From Eubacterium sp. CAG:252 (GTDB lineage Bacteria; Bacillota; Clostridia; Lachnospirales; Lachnospiraceae): a stretch of 27,588 nt of DNA. The stretch covers positions 1-27,588 of the forward strand of contig FR886240.1 in assembly GCA_000436535.1 (NCBI GenBank), given 5' to 3'. Shown here in pieces: positions 1 through 7,275 of the stretch. The position numbers and the translations under genes are program-made. Under the pieces are notes generated by a model. It was not told the DNA's origin. It did no database searches and was given only the letters and a program-made list of their open reading frames with translations. The first letter of the stretch is position 1, and each line of letters begins with the position of its first letter.

Positions 1-1210
1 TTCCTCTGAACTCCTTCTCTTCTGTAAGAGCTGTACCAGTCATACCTGCTTTCTTATCAAACTTGTTAAAGAAGTTCTGGAATGTAATAGTAGCCAAAGT
101 CTTGCTTTCTCTTTTAACCTTTACATGTTCCTTAGCTTCTATAGCCTGATGAAGACCATCTGAATAACGGCGTCCCGGCATAATACGTCCTGTGAACTCA
201 TCTACAATAAGTACTTCATCATCCTTAATAACATAATCCTTGTCCCTGAACATAAGATAATGCGCCCTTAAAGCAAGAGTAACATTATGCTGTATTTCAA
301 GGTTCTCTATATCAGCATAGTTATCAATGTGGAAGAACTGCTCAACCTTATGGATACCCTGTTCTGTAAGATTGACAACCTTATCCTTTTCATTAACTAT
401 AAAGTCGCCATCTTCTTCTATCTCTTCCTGCATCATAACCTGCATCTTTGTACGTTCACCATGGTAAGTACCCTTTACAAGCTGTCTTGCAAGTACATCA
501 CACAATTCATATAACTTAGTAGACTTACCACTCTGACCTGATATGATAAGAGGTGTTCTTGCCTCATCGATAAGTACTGAATCGACCTCATCGATGATAC
601 AGTAATGAAGGTCTCTTAAAACAAGCTGCTCCTTATATATAGCCATATTATCACGAAGATAATCGAAACCAAGCTCATTGTTTGTAACATATGTAATATC
701 ACAAGCATAAGCTGCTCTTCTCTCATCATCCTTCATATCGTGAAGAACTATACCTACTGAAAGACCTAAGAAGTTATGAATCTGTCCCATCCACTCAGCA
801 TCACGCTTTGCAAGATAATCATTGACAGTTACAACAAGTACTCCCTTTTCTTCAAGTGCATTAAGATAAGCTGGAAGTGTACATACAAGAGTCTTACCTT
901 CACCTGTACGCATCTCTGCGATACGTCCCTGATGAAGAATAATACCACCGATAATCTGCACTCTGTAGTGTTCCATGCCAAGTACACGCTTACCTGCTTC
1001 CCTTACAGTAGCATATGCCTCTGGAAGTATATCATCAAGAGTTTCACCCTTTGCTAATCTTTCCTTGAATTCTTTAGTCTTAGCCTTAAGCTGCTCATCT
1101 GTAAGCTTACTATATTCTTCTCTATAGCTTTCTACCTTATCAGCAATCGGATTGATTCTTTTCAACTCGTGCTGACTGTGTGTTCCGAATATTTTCTGAA
1201 CTAAACCCAT
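1..1210 (-). CDS. secA: Preprotein translocase ATPase SecA, N-terminal part (runs off window)
   Basis: SecA is the motor ATPase that drives unfolded preproteins through the SecYEG channel at the inner face of the membrane. About 403 codons are visible and the gene continues past position 1. The N-terminus reads MGLVQKIFGTHS. The Walker A motif RTGEGKT is at residues 101-107 and the DEVD Walker B motif at 207-210, followed by IDEARTPLIISG, which is typical of SecA. The visible part ends in the stretch containing FNKFDKKAGMTGTA, so NBD1 and most of the preprotein-binding insertion are present. Two ATG codons are adjacent (1213 and 1210). The AAGGAG at 1218-1223 is 4 nt from the first and 7 nt from the second, so 1210 is preferred. 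A good sigma-A promoter lies 56 nt upstream. In many Firmicutes secA follows hpf directly; here two gene relics separate them. Confidence 0.97.
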   Translation of the reverse strand, partial: MGLVQKIFGTHSQHELKRINPIADKVESYREEYSKLTDEQLKAKTKEFKERLAKGETLDDILPEAYATVREAGKRVLGMEHYRVQIIGGIILHQGRIAEMRTGEGKTLVCTLPAYLNALEEKGVLVVTVNDYLAKRDAEWMGQIHNFLGLSVGIVLHDMKDDERRAAYACDITYVTNNELGFDYLRDNMAIYKEQLVLRDLHYCIIDEVDSVLIDEARTPLIISGQSGKSTKLYELCDVLARQLVKGTYHGERTKMQVMMQEEIEEDGDFIVNEKDKVVNLTEQGIHKVEQFFHIDNYADIENLEIQHNVTLALRAHYLMFRDKDYVIKDDEVLIVDEFTGRIMPGRRYSDGLHQAIEAKEHVKVKRESKTLATITFQNFFNKFDKKAGMTGTALTEEKEFRG

Positions 1211-1265
1211 CATATATCTCCTTAATTAACCAGCTATCCCTTATAAATAAGCTGAAATTATCTAA

Positions 1266-1294
1266 ATTGTAACACTGTTTGTATATTTAGGCAA
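1266..1294 (-). promoter_or_regulatory. Predicted sigma-A promoter of secA
   Basis: On the minus strand a -35 TTGCCT (1289-1294) and a -10 TACAAT (1266-1271) are separated by exactly 17 nt, leaving a leader of about 50 nt before secA. This suggests secA is transcribed on its own and not by read-through from hpf, which has a terminator at 1942-1990. Confidence 0.6.
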
Positions 1295-1326
1295 GCTACA
1301 GTTATAACGTCAATAGTTAAATTTTA

Positions 1327-1788
1327 CTAAACAGACTTTTCCATATTCATTCTTGAGCGCTTCATTGTCTGCTTATTGCGGTACATATTGCTGTCCGCCC
1401 TTTTACTAAGCTCCTCCATAAGATAATAGTGGTCTCTCGTGCTTATCTCATAGCCTCTGGCGTAAGATATCTTGATATTATGCTTTACATTGTACTTCTC
1501 AACAACCTCCTCAAGCTTATCTAACACTTTATGTATTTCCACTGCATTGGTCTTTTCCATAATAACTGAAAATTCATCGCCACCCACACGGTATGCACTT
1601 ATCCTGTCATTCTGCAAGCTGGCAAGCAGTGCTGAAAATGCTTCAATATACTTATCGCCCATCTCATGCCCCAAGTTACCATTGACTAACTTAAGATTAT
1701 TGAGGTCAAACATAAGCACTCCTATAGAAAATGTATAATAGATTGATGTACTCCAACCAGCTGGATTTACTTTTTTATACCTATAACA
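1327..1788 (-). pseudogene. Relic of a GGDEF (diguanylate cyclase) gene, N-terminus missing
   Basis: The frame is open from the stop at 1789-1791 down to 1327. From about 1737 it matches a GGDEF domain: IGVLMFDLNNLK, then NLGHEMGD, an intact VGGDEF active-site motif, a SYARGYE segment in place of the usual SYGYA, and a C-terminal RADSNMYRNKQ. The first 20 or so residues of the domain (the D-x-LTGLYNR block) are not present in frame. The stretch RYKK just after the upstream stop may be what is left of an NRxRYKK block. The only in-frame start near the domain is GTG at 1719, which has no convincing Shine-Dalgarno and would cut into the first strand of the fold. The GGDEF motif is intact, but there is no complete domain, sensor region or transmembrane segment. 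I read it as a decaying fragment left between hpf and secA. A short expressed domain is possible but unlikely. Confidence 0.7.
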
Positions 1789-1800
1789 TCATAAATGTTA

Positions 1801-1953
1801 TCAGCTTACAATTATTCTTTTAACGTATTCGCTTGCAAGTCCTATCCTCGTTTCTTTTACTGCAACCACAAAGTTACCTTCTATCTGTGATATAACGCTT
1901 ATATCTGAACCAACAACAATACCCAAGTAAAAAAGTACAACAAAAAAGAACCG
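1801..1953 (-). pseudogene. Relic of a FeoA/DtxR C-terminal (SH3-like) domain
   Basis: The minus strand has an open frame from 1953 to a TGA at 1801-1803. The translated segment runs LGIVVGSDISVISQ, a short linker, then VAVKETRIGLASEYVKRIIV. This resembles the second half of a FeoA domain: LG-x-x-x-G, a V-x-V strand, then a residue before LA and a closing K-x-I-x-V. About the first 30 residues of a FeoA protein are absent. There is no ATG or Shine-Dalgarno; only a TTG at 1924-1926 is available. The upstream part of the frame runs through the hpf terminator. It looks like a truncated remnant of a ferrous-iron transport accessory gene or of a DtxR-type regulator. The assignment rests on a short pattern match by eye. 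Confidence 0.5.
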
Positions 1954-1990
1954 CTACTTTAACTTTTACATTAAAGCAGCAGCTCTTTTT
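1942..1990 (-). terminator. Intrinsic terminator of hpf
   Basis: Read on the minus strand, AAAAAGAGCTGCTGCTTTAA is followed by an 8-nt loop and TTAAAGTAGCGGTTCTTTTTT, an approximately 18-bp stem with a few mismatches ending in a run of T. It begins 47 nt after the hpf stop codon. Confidence 0.8.
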
Positions 1991-2037
1991 AGGATGTAAA
2001 CTATGTATTACAAACCTTCTTGGAAAGATTATTGTTA

Positions 2038-2568
2038 TTAATCAAGTTCTGGTTCTATAAGTCCGTATGTATTACCTTTTCTCTTGTAAACTACATTAAC
2101 TTCTTCTGTTTCTGAATTGAAGAATACATAGAAGTTATGTCCTAAAAGTTCCATCTGAACACATGCTTCTTCAGGATCCATAGGCTTAATGCCAAATCTC
2201 TTTGTTCTTATAATCTTAACATCATCATCAGGGTCATAGTCATTCTCTATGAATTCCTTGGCAAATGCTGCCTCATTCTGATGCTTATCAACTATCTTAT
2301 TCTTATACTTCTTAAGCTGTCTTTCGATAACTTCTTCAACAAGGTCAATAGATACATACATATCGCTGCTGACCTGTTCGCTTCTGATAATATTACCCTT
2401 GACTGGGATTGTAACTTCTATCTTCTGTCTTTCCTTCTCGACACTTAATGTTACGTGAACTTCTGTCTCTGGAGCAAAGAATCTATCCAGCTTTCCTAAC
2501 TTTTCCTCCACTGCTGATCTTAAACCTTCTGTTACATCAATATTTCTTCCTGTAATAATAAAACGCAT
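2038..2568 (-). CDS. hpf: Ribosome hibernation-promoting factor, long form (HPF/RaiA)
   Basis: Long-form HPF binds the 30S decoding region and dimerises 70S ribosomes into inactive 100S particles under slow growth. The 176-residue protein has an N-terminal S30AE/RaiA domain (MRFIITGRNIDVTEGL, with VEEKLGKLDRFF near residue 25 and the basic helix ERQLKKYKNKIVDKH near 107). It also has the C-terminal dimerisation domain (KRFGIKPMDPEEACVQMELLGHNFYVFFN). Its length fits the long form. I start it at the ATG at 2568 because AAGGAG at 2578-2583 is 9 nt upstream; a TTG three codons earlier abuts the Shine-Dalgarno and cannot serve. A strong promoter sits about 105 nt upstream and a terminator follows, so it appears monocistronic. 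Confidence 0.95.
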   Translation of the reverse strand: MRFIITGRNIDVTEGLRSAVEEKLGKLDRFFAPETEVHVTLSVEKERQKIEVTIPVKGNIIRSEQVSSDMYVSIDLVEEVIERQLKKYKNKIVDKHQNEAAFAKEFIENDYDPDDDVKIIRTKRFGIKPMDPEEACVQMELLGHNFYVFFNSETEEVNVVYKRKGNTYGLIEPELD

Positions 2569-2671
2569 GATGTCCAACTCCTTCTATCACTTTATTATCG
2601 TGTTGCCTACCGTTAAGGATTATATAAGGAATATAGCCAACTAAATGTGCCTCACGATTTTTGATAATGTT

Positions 2672-2699
2672 ATTATACCACAATTTTACATTTAGACAA
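2672..2699 (-). promoter_or_regulatory. Predicted sigma-A promoter of hpf
   Basis: On the minus strand, -35 TTGTCT (2694-2699) and a consensus -10 TATAAT (2672-2677) are spaced by 16 nt. The transcript would have a leader of roughly 95 nt before hpf. Confidence 0.65.
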
Positions 2700-2874
2700 G
2701 TATGTTCACACAATTTACGTAATTTTTATAAAGTTATTTTACATTTCACGATGATCTCATTCTGTCAAGTAAGAATATACATTTTTTTAATATTTTTGGC
2801 ATTTTCAGACATTTAAACAAAACATATATTCTGTTTCAGCTTATAAATCCACAGCGACTTTTATACATTTTCAT

Positions 2875-3025
2875 TGTGGATAATGTGGATAACTTAGTGC
2901 ATAACTCAAAATGCCGCCAGAATACGCATGTTTATATGTGGATAACTTCTTGATTATATGTCAATTACTGTCGGATAACTTTTGAAAGTTCCTGTATCCA
3001 TTTTTATATTTGTTAATGATGCACA
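2875..3025. promoter_or_regulatory. Cluster of DnaA-box-like sites in a gene-free region
   Basis: The 9-mer TGTGGATAA, the complement of the DnaA box TTATCCACA, occurs three times: 2875-2883, 2884-2892 (immediately adjacent, a direct tandem pair) and 2937-2945. An 8-of-9 match AGTGCATAA is at 2896-2904, and an opposite-strand 8-of-9 match TGATGCACA is at 3017-3025. A weaker GGATAACTT is at 2973-2981. All perfect boxes share one orientation. The surrounding 2584-3267 gap has no convincing ORF and is very AT-rich. No dnaA or dnaN is nearby, so this may be a secondary DnaA-binding cluster and not the main oriC. Confidence 0.6.
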
Positions 3026-3267
3026 ACAGGCGAAAAGTCAAGGTTGTTTTATGTATTTTTTTGATATATAATCTGGTCAAATGTTGATTTATGGCTTTAT
3101 TATAAAAATATGCGTGACATCATACTGTTTATATGCTGTTAAGTTTGTGTCTATTCATATTTGATGCAAATCAGTTAAGAATAATTATGATGTATAATAC
3201 ATTTTGTTTATATTCATAATTGATATAAACCTGCTATATAAAAATGTATACAGAAATGAGGATTAAT

Positions 3268-4164
3268 ATGATTAATAATTACAATATAATAAATAATTCA
3301 GAGAATACTGATGATTGCAATGTAATGGATAATTCAGAGAATACTGATAATTGCGATGTAATAGATAATTCAGCCGATATTGATAATTGCGGTGTAATAA
3401 ATAATTCAGTTAATGCTGATAATTGCAGTGTAATGGATAATACTACCATAATAATAACTGGGGCATCCCGTGGAATTGGCAGGGCTATTGCCATCGCCCT
3501 TGCTTCACCTTCCACTAATCTTGTAATAAGCTGCTCTAAAAGTGAGGCTGAATTGCAGGAAACTTACGATGCTGTTGTTAAAAAGGGCGCGCACTGTACA
3601 GCTTATGTCGGTGATATGGGGAATTATTCCAATGTTTTAGAAATGTTTGACCTGGCTCTAAGCCATTATGGAAAAACTGATATACTTATCAACAATGCCG
3701 GAATTGCATCAATAGGACTTTTTCAGGATATGACACCTGATATGTGGAATAATATAATGTCTGTTAATCTTAATTCCGTTTACAACTGCTGCCACTTTGC
3801 AGTTAATGATATGCTGCGCCGCCACAGCGGAAAGATAATCAACATATCTTCTGTGTGGGGACTGTACGGCGCAAGCTGTGAAGTTGCATATTCAGCTTCA
3901 AAGGGTGCTATCAACTCATTTACAAAGGCTCTTGCAAAGGAGCTTGCACCAAGCCACATACAGGTCAATGCCATCGCCTGTGGTGCCATTGACACGTCTA
4001 TGAACGGACACTTAAGTAAAGAAGAACTAGATGAACTTGCCTGTGAAATTCCTGCCGGGACACTGGGAAAACCAGAAGGGGTTGCAAGACTTGTCAAGCT
4101 GATGCTTGAGTCTGATGACTACCTCACAGGACAAGTTATACAATATGATGGTGGATGGATATAA
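3268..4164 (+). CDS. SDR oxidoreductase, YmfI/FabG-like, with a repetitive N-terminal extension
   Basis: This is a classical short-chain dehydrogenase/reductase using NAD(P)H. The cofactor motif TGASRGIG starts near residue 64, NNAG is present, the active-site region is NISSVWG, and the catalytic YSASK is at about 208-212. The segment VWGLYGASCEVAYSASK resembles YmfI, the EF-P 5-aminopentanone reductase, more than housekeeping FabG. Either role is an inference, since no fatty-acid or EF-P gene is adjacent. I start at the ATG at 3268, with GAGG at 3258-3261 spaced 6 nt. Residues 8-55 are four 12-residue repeats (N/D/S-rich) placed before the SDR core, which would normally begin at about residue 56 (ATG at 3433, without a Shine-Dalgarno). 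The SDR core is about 243 residues, the family's usual length. Confidence 0.85.
   Translation: MINNYNIINNSENTDDCNVMDNSENTDNCDVIDNSADIDNCGVINNSVNADNCSVMDNTTIIITGASRGIGRAIAIALASPSTNLVISCSKSEAELQETYDAVVKKGAHCTAYVGDMGNYSNVLEMFDLALSHYGKTDILINNAGIASIGLFQDMTPDMWNNIMSVNLNSVYNCCHFAVNDMLRRHSGKIINISSVWGLYGASCEVAYSASKGAINSFTKALAKELAPSHIQVNAIACGAIDTSMNGHLSKEELDELACEIPAGTLGKPEGVARLVKLMLESDDYLTGQVIQYDGGWI
3289..3444 (+). repeat. Tandem 36-bp repeats (4 units plus a partial) inside an SDR gene
   Basis: The units are 3289-3324, 3325-3360, 3361-3396 and 3397-3432, with a partial fifth from 3433. Each encodes a 12-residue motif of the form [IM]-[ND]-N-S-x-x-x-D-[ND]-C-x-V. Units 1 and 2 are nearly identical at the DNA level; units 3 and 4 differ in the middle but keep the GATAATTGC block. 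Each unit contains one cysteine, and the peptide is acidic and asparagine-rich. No SDR homologue needs such a segment. Confidence 0.9.
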
Positions 4165-4217
4165 AATAAAGGTATGTATAAAACAATATAACTTTGTTTT
4201 ATACATACCTTTATTTT
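4163..4217. terminator. Bidirectional intrinsic terminator, perfect 24-bp stem
   Basis: Positions 4163-4186 are perfectly complementary to 4194-4217 with a 7-nt loop (4187-4193). The stem begins with A-rich and ends with T-rich sequence, so it can terminate transcription on both strands. It starts within the stop codon of the SDR gene and ends 15 nt before the 3' end of the convergent serine hydrolase gene. Confidence 0.9.
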
Positions 4218-4232
4218 ATCATAGCTTTAGTT

Positions 4233-5687
4233 TTATATGCGGCATGCTCCAAACACGCCATCAAACTCGTTGAAATAAGTTTCTTCCAGCTTCTTTAAAA
4301 ATACTGATGCGTATTTATCACGATATGAAAGTGATACATAAAGATTACCGACTGCCGAATCAATTATCTGTATTTTTATAAGCAGATTGTTATCCGCCTT
4401 CCAGGCTCCTGAAGCAACGCATCTGAAATTGTATACAGGAAATACTGATTCTATATTGTATCCAAAGCCGAATTTTATGCTGTGCTTTCCTGTATTGTTA
4501 GTATATGTAAGTATGCCATATCTGCTATCTTCATCAACAATCTCAACGCATATATCCTTCATATTACATTTGTTATCATCACATCTATATGTAATACCAT
4601 TTATTATATTCTCATATGATGATGTAATGTCTGTAGAAAGCGCAAAAAGCTTCCTGCTTTCAAGATATTCCACGTACTGTTTCTTATCCTCCTGTGTTTC
4701 AGGCTGGACTGTTGTGCTATCGTCAAGCTTGTTATATATTTCTTCCCAGAATGCATCATATATACACTGTACACCACCCTGGCGTCCCTGTGTATCTGCT
4801 GTTGTCACCATATATATATCTTTATCCGGCACATATAACGCAAGCTGGCCTGCCATTCCGTAAAGGGCATAACCACCATTTCTTGTCATCCATATCTTAT
4901 ATCCATATCCCTGCATTTCCTCAATAGTGCCACTCTTGCCATATGGATCACTCTGCTTTGTATGTGCTTTTCTGATATAATCTGCTGGTATAAGCTGCTT
5001 TCCGTTCCATGCACCATCCTTTGATATAAGATATATTACTTTAAGCATATCTGATGGACGTGCACATAAACCAGAACCCCCCATAGGTACTCCATATGGA
5101 TCATCTATTATAAATGCCTCCTTTGAAAATCCAATCTCATCAAGGAAGCTTTTTCTTAGATACTCTAACAGATTCATTCCTGAAAGCCTTTCTATAAGTG
5201 CTCCAAGAACATGTGTAGATGATGTATCATATGAAAACTGTGTACCCGGTGCATGAACTGGTTTTGTTGTAAAGAATGAACCAACCCAGTCAGTCACTCC
5301 CTCACCTTTATATGTTGTCTTGTCATGACACGTGCGCATAGTAAGCATATCTCTTATGGTAAGCATACTTGTATATTCATATGCCCCTTCTTTTGGAAGC
5401 TTGTCCTTAAAGTAATCAACTATATGGTCATCTAAGGATAATTTTCCCTCTCCATACAGCTTTCCTATGCCAAGTGATACAAGTGTCTTTGTCATAGAGA
5501 ACATACGATGCAAAGTATCTTTTTCATATGGTGCATAATAAGTTTCCATACATATCTTGTCACCTCTCATGATTGTAAGACTATGCATAGGTATATCCTG
5601 ATTCTCCAGACGTTTTGCAAAGTTCATAAGATTGTGATAGTCTATGTTACATTCCGATGGTGCCACGTGCTTAAAAAAATCGCTCAT
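4233..5687 (-). CDS. Serine hydrolase, class C beta-lactamase/PBP-like family
   Basis: The 484-residue protein belongs to the beta-lactamase (class C)/esterase superfamily. The nucleophile motif S-x-x-K is SMTK at residues 64-67, the tyrosine motif is YDTS at 153-156 in place of Y-x-N, and a GMAG at about 277-280 is at the position of the K/H-T/x-G motif. PSDMLK near 211 is also typical of the family. No signal peptide is visible, so it appears cytoplasmic, which argues against a periplasmic-style beta-lactamase and for an esterase or peptidase. The C-terminal 160 residues form an additional domain that I do not recognise. The start has GGAG 7 nt upstream. A structured repeat (5708-5916) fills its leader. 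The substrate cannot be told from sequence. Confidence 0.85.
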   Translation of the reverse strand: MSDFFKHVAPSECNIDYHNLMNFAKRLENQDIPMHSLTIMRGDKICMETYYAPYEKDTLHRMFSMTKTLVSLGIGKLYGEGKLSLDDHIVDYFKDKLPKEGAYEYTSMLTIRDMLTMRTCHDKTTYKGEGVTDWVGSFFTTKPVHAPGTQFSYDTSSTHVLGALIERLSGMNLLEYLRKSFLDEIGFSKEAFIIDDPYGVPMGGSGLCARPSDMLKVIYLISKDGAWNGKQLIPADYIRKAHTKQSDPYGKSGTIEEMQGYGYKIWMTRNGGYALYGMAGQLALYVPDKDIYMVTTADTQGRQGGVQCIYDAFWEEIYNKLDDSTTVQPETQEDKKQYVEYLESRKLFALSTDITSSYENIINGITYRCDDNKCNMKDICVEIVDEDSRYGILTYTNNTGKHSIKFGFGYNIESVFPVYNFRCVASGAWKADNNLLIKIQIIDSAVGNLYVSLSYRDKYASVFLKKLEETYFNEFDGVFGACRI

Positions 5688-5707
5688 AATTACTCTCCTA
5701 TCCTGTC

Positions 5708-5916
5708 ATAATATGATACCAGGGTCAAAAGGTCTAAACCCACATGAGCTTGCTCATAGGTGGGTGAATGACCTTGTGACCCGCCCCAATATGAGCATAA
5801 AAGTGGGATGATAATCCCACGATATGCGAATATTGGGTAGGATTGTGGAAGTGCGTAGCACGGAACAATCCGTAGGTATCAAAGTCGGGGGCTTTTGGCT
5901 CCGACATCATAATATA
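5708..5916 (-). repeat. Structured intergenic repeat, copy 1 (MITE-like or leader RNA)
   Basis: The ends are imperfect inverted repeats: the left end has ATAATATGATACCAGGGTC and the complement of the right end has ATTATGATGTCGGAGCC, both followed by AAAAG. Inside are four hairpins. P4: 5722-5734 pairs with 5770-5782 (12 of 13), continued by ACCCAC/GTGGGT and ATGAGC/GCTCAT. P3: 5785-5792 with 5830-5837, then GCAT/ATGC, then 5803-5809 with 5814-5820. P2: GGATTGT 5840-5846 with ACAATCC 5865-5871, plus GTGC/GCAC. P1: GTCGG 5884-5888 with CCGAC 5901-5905. No protein is encoded convincingly. It sits in the leader of the serine hydrolase gene. Confidence 0.85.
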
Positions 5917-6022
5917 ATATTTACTATATCCTTTATACTACAGCTTCAATACGAAAGTATCTACTTAAAATTATATTCAATAATAATTTTATTACATATT
6001 TTTCACACTGCTTTTTCTGTGG

Positions 6023-7201
6023 TTACGACATTTTACCAATTACATCTAATATATATTCTACCCTGTTTATGTAGCTGTGCTTCTTACTTACAAGTTCATG
6101 TCCTTTAGCAGCAATCTGCCTTCGTTTATCTTCGTGTAAAAGATAATACTCGGCTTTTTTACAGCAGTCATACATATCCTCATAATACACAATACTTTCT
6201 TCATTTTTAAAATAATCTGTAAGTTCTATCTGATAATTAGTAAGAAGAAAACCTCCTGCACCAAGTATATCCCACACACGCAGTGGTATGCCAGTACGGA
6301 TATTTCTTATCGTCATATTAAGGTTAATGGATGAATTATTAAACACCTTGGGCATATCATCCATGTAGTCAACCGTCCCTTTAAAATCCACGTTTATAAG
6401 TGAGGCATCCTGCTCATCTGTATATAGGGCAACTTTGTTTTTCTTTGCCAGAAGATTAAGCGTTTTTACACGTTCTATATTGGCAAGCTTAAATCCAAGA
6501 AATGTAGACTCAAAAACCAGCCTTATATCAGAAAACGCCCTCTTATCCTGCCTGAAATCCACAAACTCTGATAACTGCTTTAATATATCCACTGTCAACA
6601 GCTCATCAATTATATTATCTCCGTATATATTAAGCTGTGCAAGCATAGCTGCATCAAAATATCCCCTTAAATATGGAGGAAGCTTATCTTTTATATCATC
6701 ATATGAATTCTTATGATACATACTACCTACAAACGATATATCAGCACTGAATCTGTCTTTTTCTTCCCTGGTCTGGCTGTTAAGCTGGCTGCTGAGCCTG
6801 TCTGTATTCACAGCCAGCGGAAGATAGTATATATTCTTAACTCCCAGCTGCTTTAATTCATAATAAAAAAACTTATCAAATATAAATATATTGTTGCAGC
6901 TGTTAAATACAGACTGATGATAAAGTGATATAAGCGGACTATCCACTGTCCATGCCACATATTTTCTTCCTGTCTGTTCACATATATCAGAAACATGAGG
7001 AAAGTAATTAAGTGAAAATATCACATCATATTCCCTGAACACATCCGCAAGCAGTACATAATCATGTTCCTTTATGCCTGTTATGCTGTCACTTGACAGC
7101 GGCTTTTCTTCATACATATCTACTGAATGTCCAAAATATTCAAAAGCTGACTTAACATCTGCCTGATTAAACACCTTCCACTTGTATATAAGAATATTCA
7201 T
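6023..7201 (-). CDS. CgeB/YkvP-type glycosyltransferase family protein
   Basis: The 392-residue protein looks like a GT-B fold enzyme of the DUF3880 plus glycosyltransferase (CgeB-like) group. The N-terminal half begins MNILIYKWKVFNQADV and includes YVAWTVDSPLISLY and FIFDKFFYYELKQLG. The middle has YYLPLAVNTDR and FVGSMYHKN. The C-terminal nucleotide-sugar domain has NMTIRNIRTGIPLRVWDILG, then AGGFLLTNYQIEL, and a final AAKGHELVSKKHSYINRV. These follow the pattern seen in CgeB proteins linked to spore-coat or surface glycan decoration. The donor and acceptor are unknown. I choose the ATG at 7201; the upstream in-frame TTG has no Shine-Dalgarno. It lies 74 nt downstream of aroA on the same strand, so co-transcription is possible, but no functional link is evident. 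Confidence 0.8.
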   Translation of the reverse strand: MNILIYKWKVFNQADVKSAFEYFGHSVDMYEEKPLSSDSITGIKEHDYVLLADVFREYDVIFSLNYFPHVSDICEQTGRKYVAWTVDSPLISLYHQSVFNSCNNIFIFDKFFYYELKQLGVKNIYYLPLAVNTDRLSSQLNSQTREEKDRFSADISFVGSMYHKNSYDDIKDKLPPYLRGYFDAAMLAQLNIYGDNIIDELLTVDILKQLSEFVDFRQDKRAFSDIRLVFESTFLGFKLANIERVKTLNLLAKKNKVALYTDEQDASLINVDFKGTVDYMDDMPKVFNNSSINLNMTIRNIRTGIPLRVWDILGAGGFLLTNYQIELTDYFKNEESIVYYEDMYDCCKKAEYYLLHEDKRRQIAAKGHELVSKKHSYINRVEYILDVIGKMS

Positions 7202-7275
7202 AATAATTCCCAGTTCCTTAACCAATAAATAATATGAAGTCAAAGATGAATTTGAATTTAATCAAACAACTTTCC

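Noticed and set aside
1801..1953. FeoA-like segment as a real small gene
   Set aside because: No ATG or Shine-Dalgarno is present and the first half of the domain is missing; the frame begins inside the hpf terminator.
2875..3025. Main chromosomal origin (oriC)
   Set aside because: dnaA, dnaN and rpmH are not nearby; kept only as a DnaA-box cluster.
2584..3243. A raiA-type noncoding RNA or other known RNA upstream of hpf
   Set aside because: I could not recognise a conserved core or stem set; the clear signals there are a promoter and DnaA-like boxes.
5824..6108. Plus-strand ORF of about 94 codons beginning in repeat copy 1
   Set aside because: It runs across the structured repeat into the opposite strand of the glycosyltransferase gene, has no Shine-Dalgarno and no protein-like family pattern.
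7202..7243. Longer start for the glycosyltransferase
   Set aside because: The upstream start is a TTG without a Shine-Dalgarno and the extra residues do not match the family.
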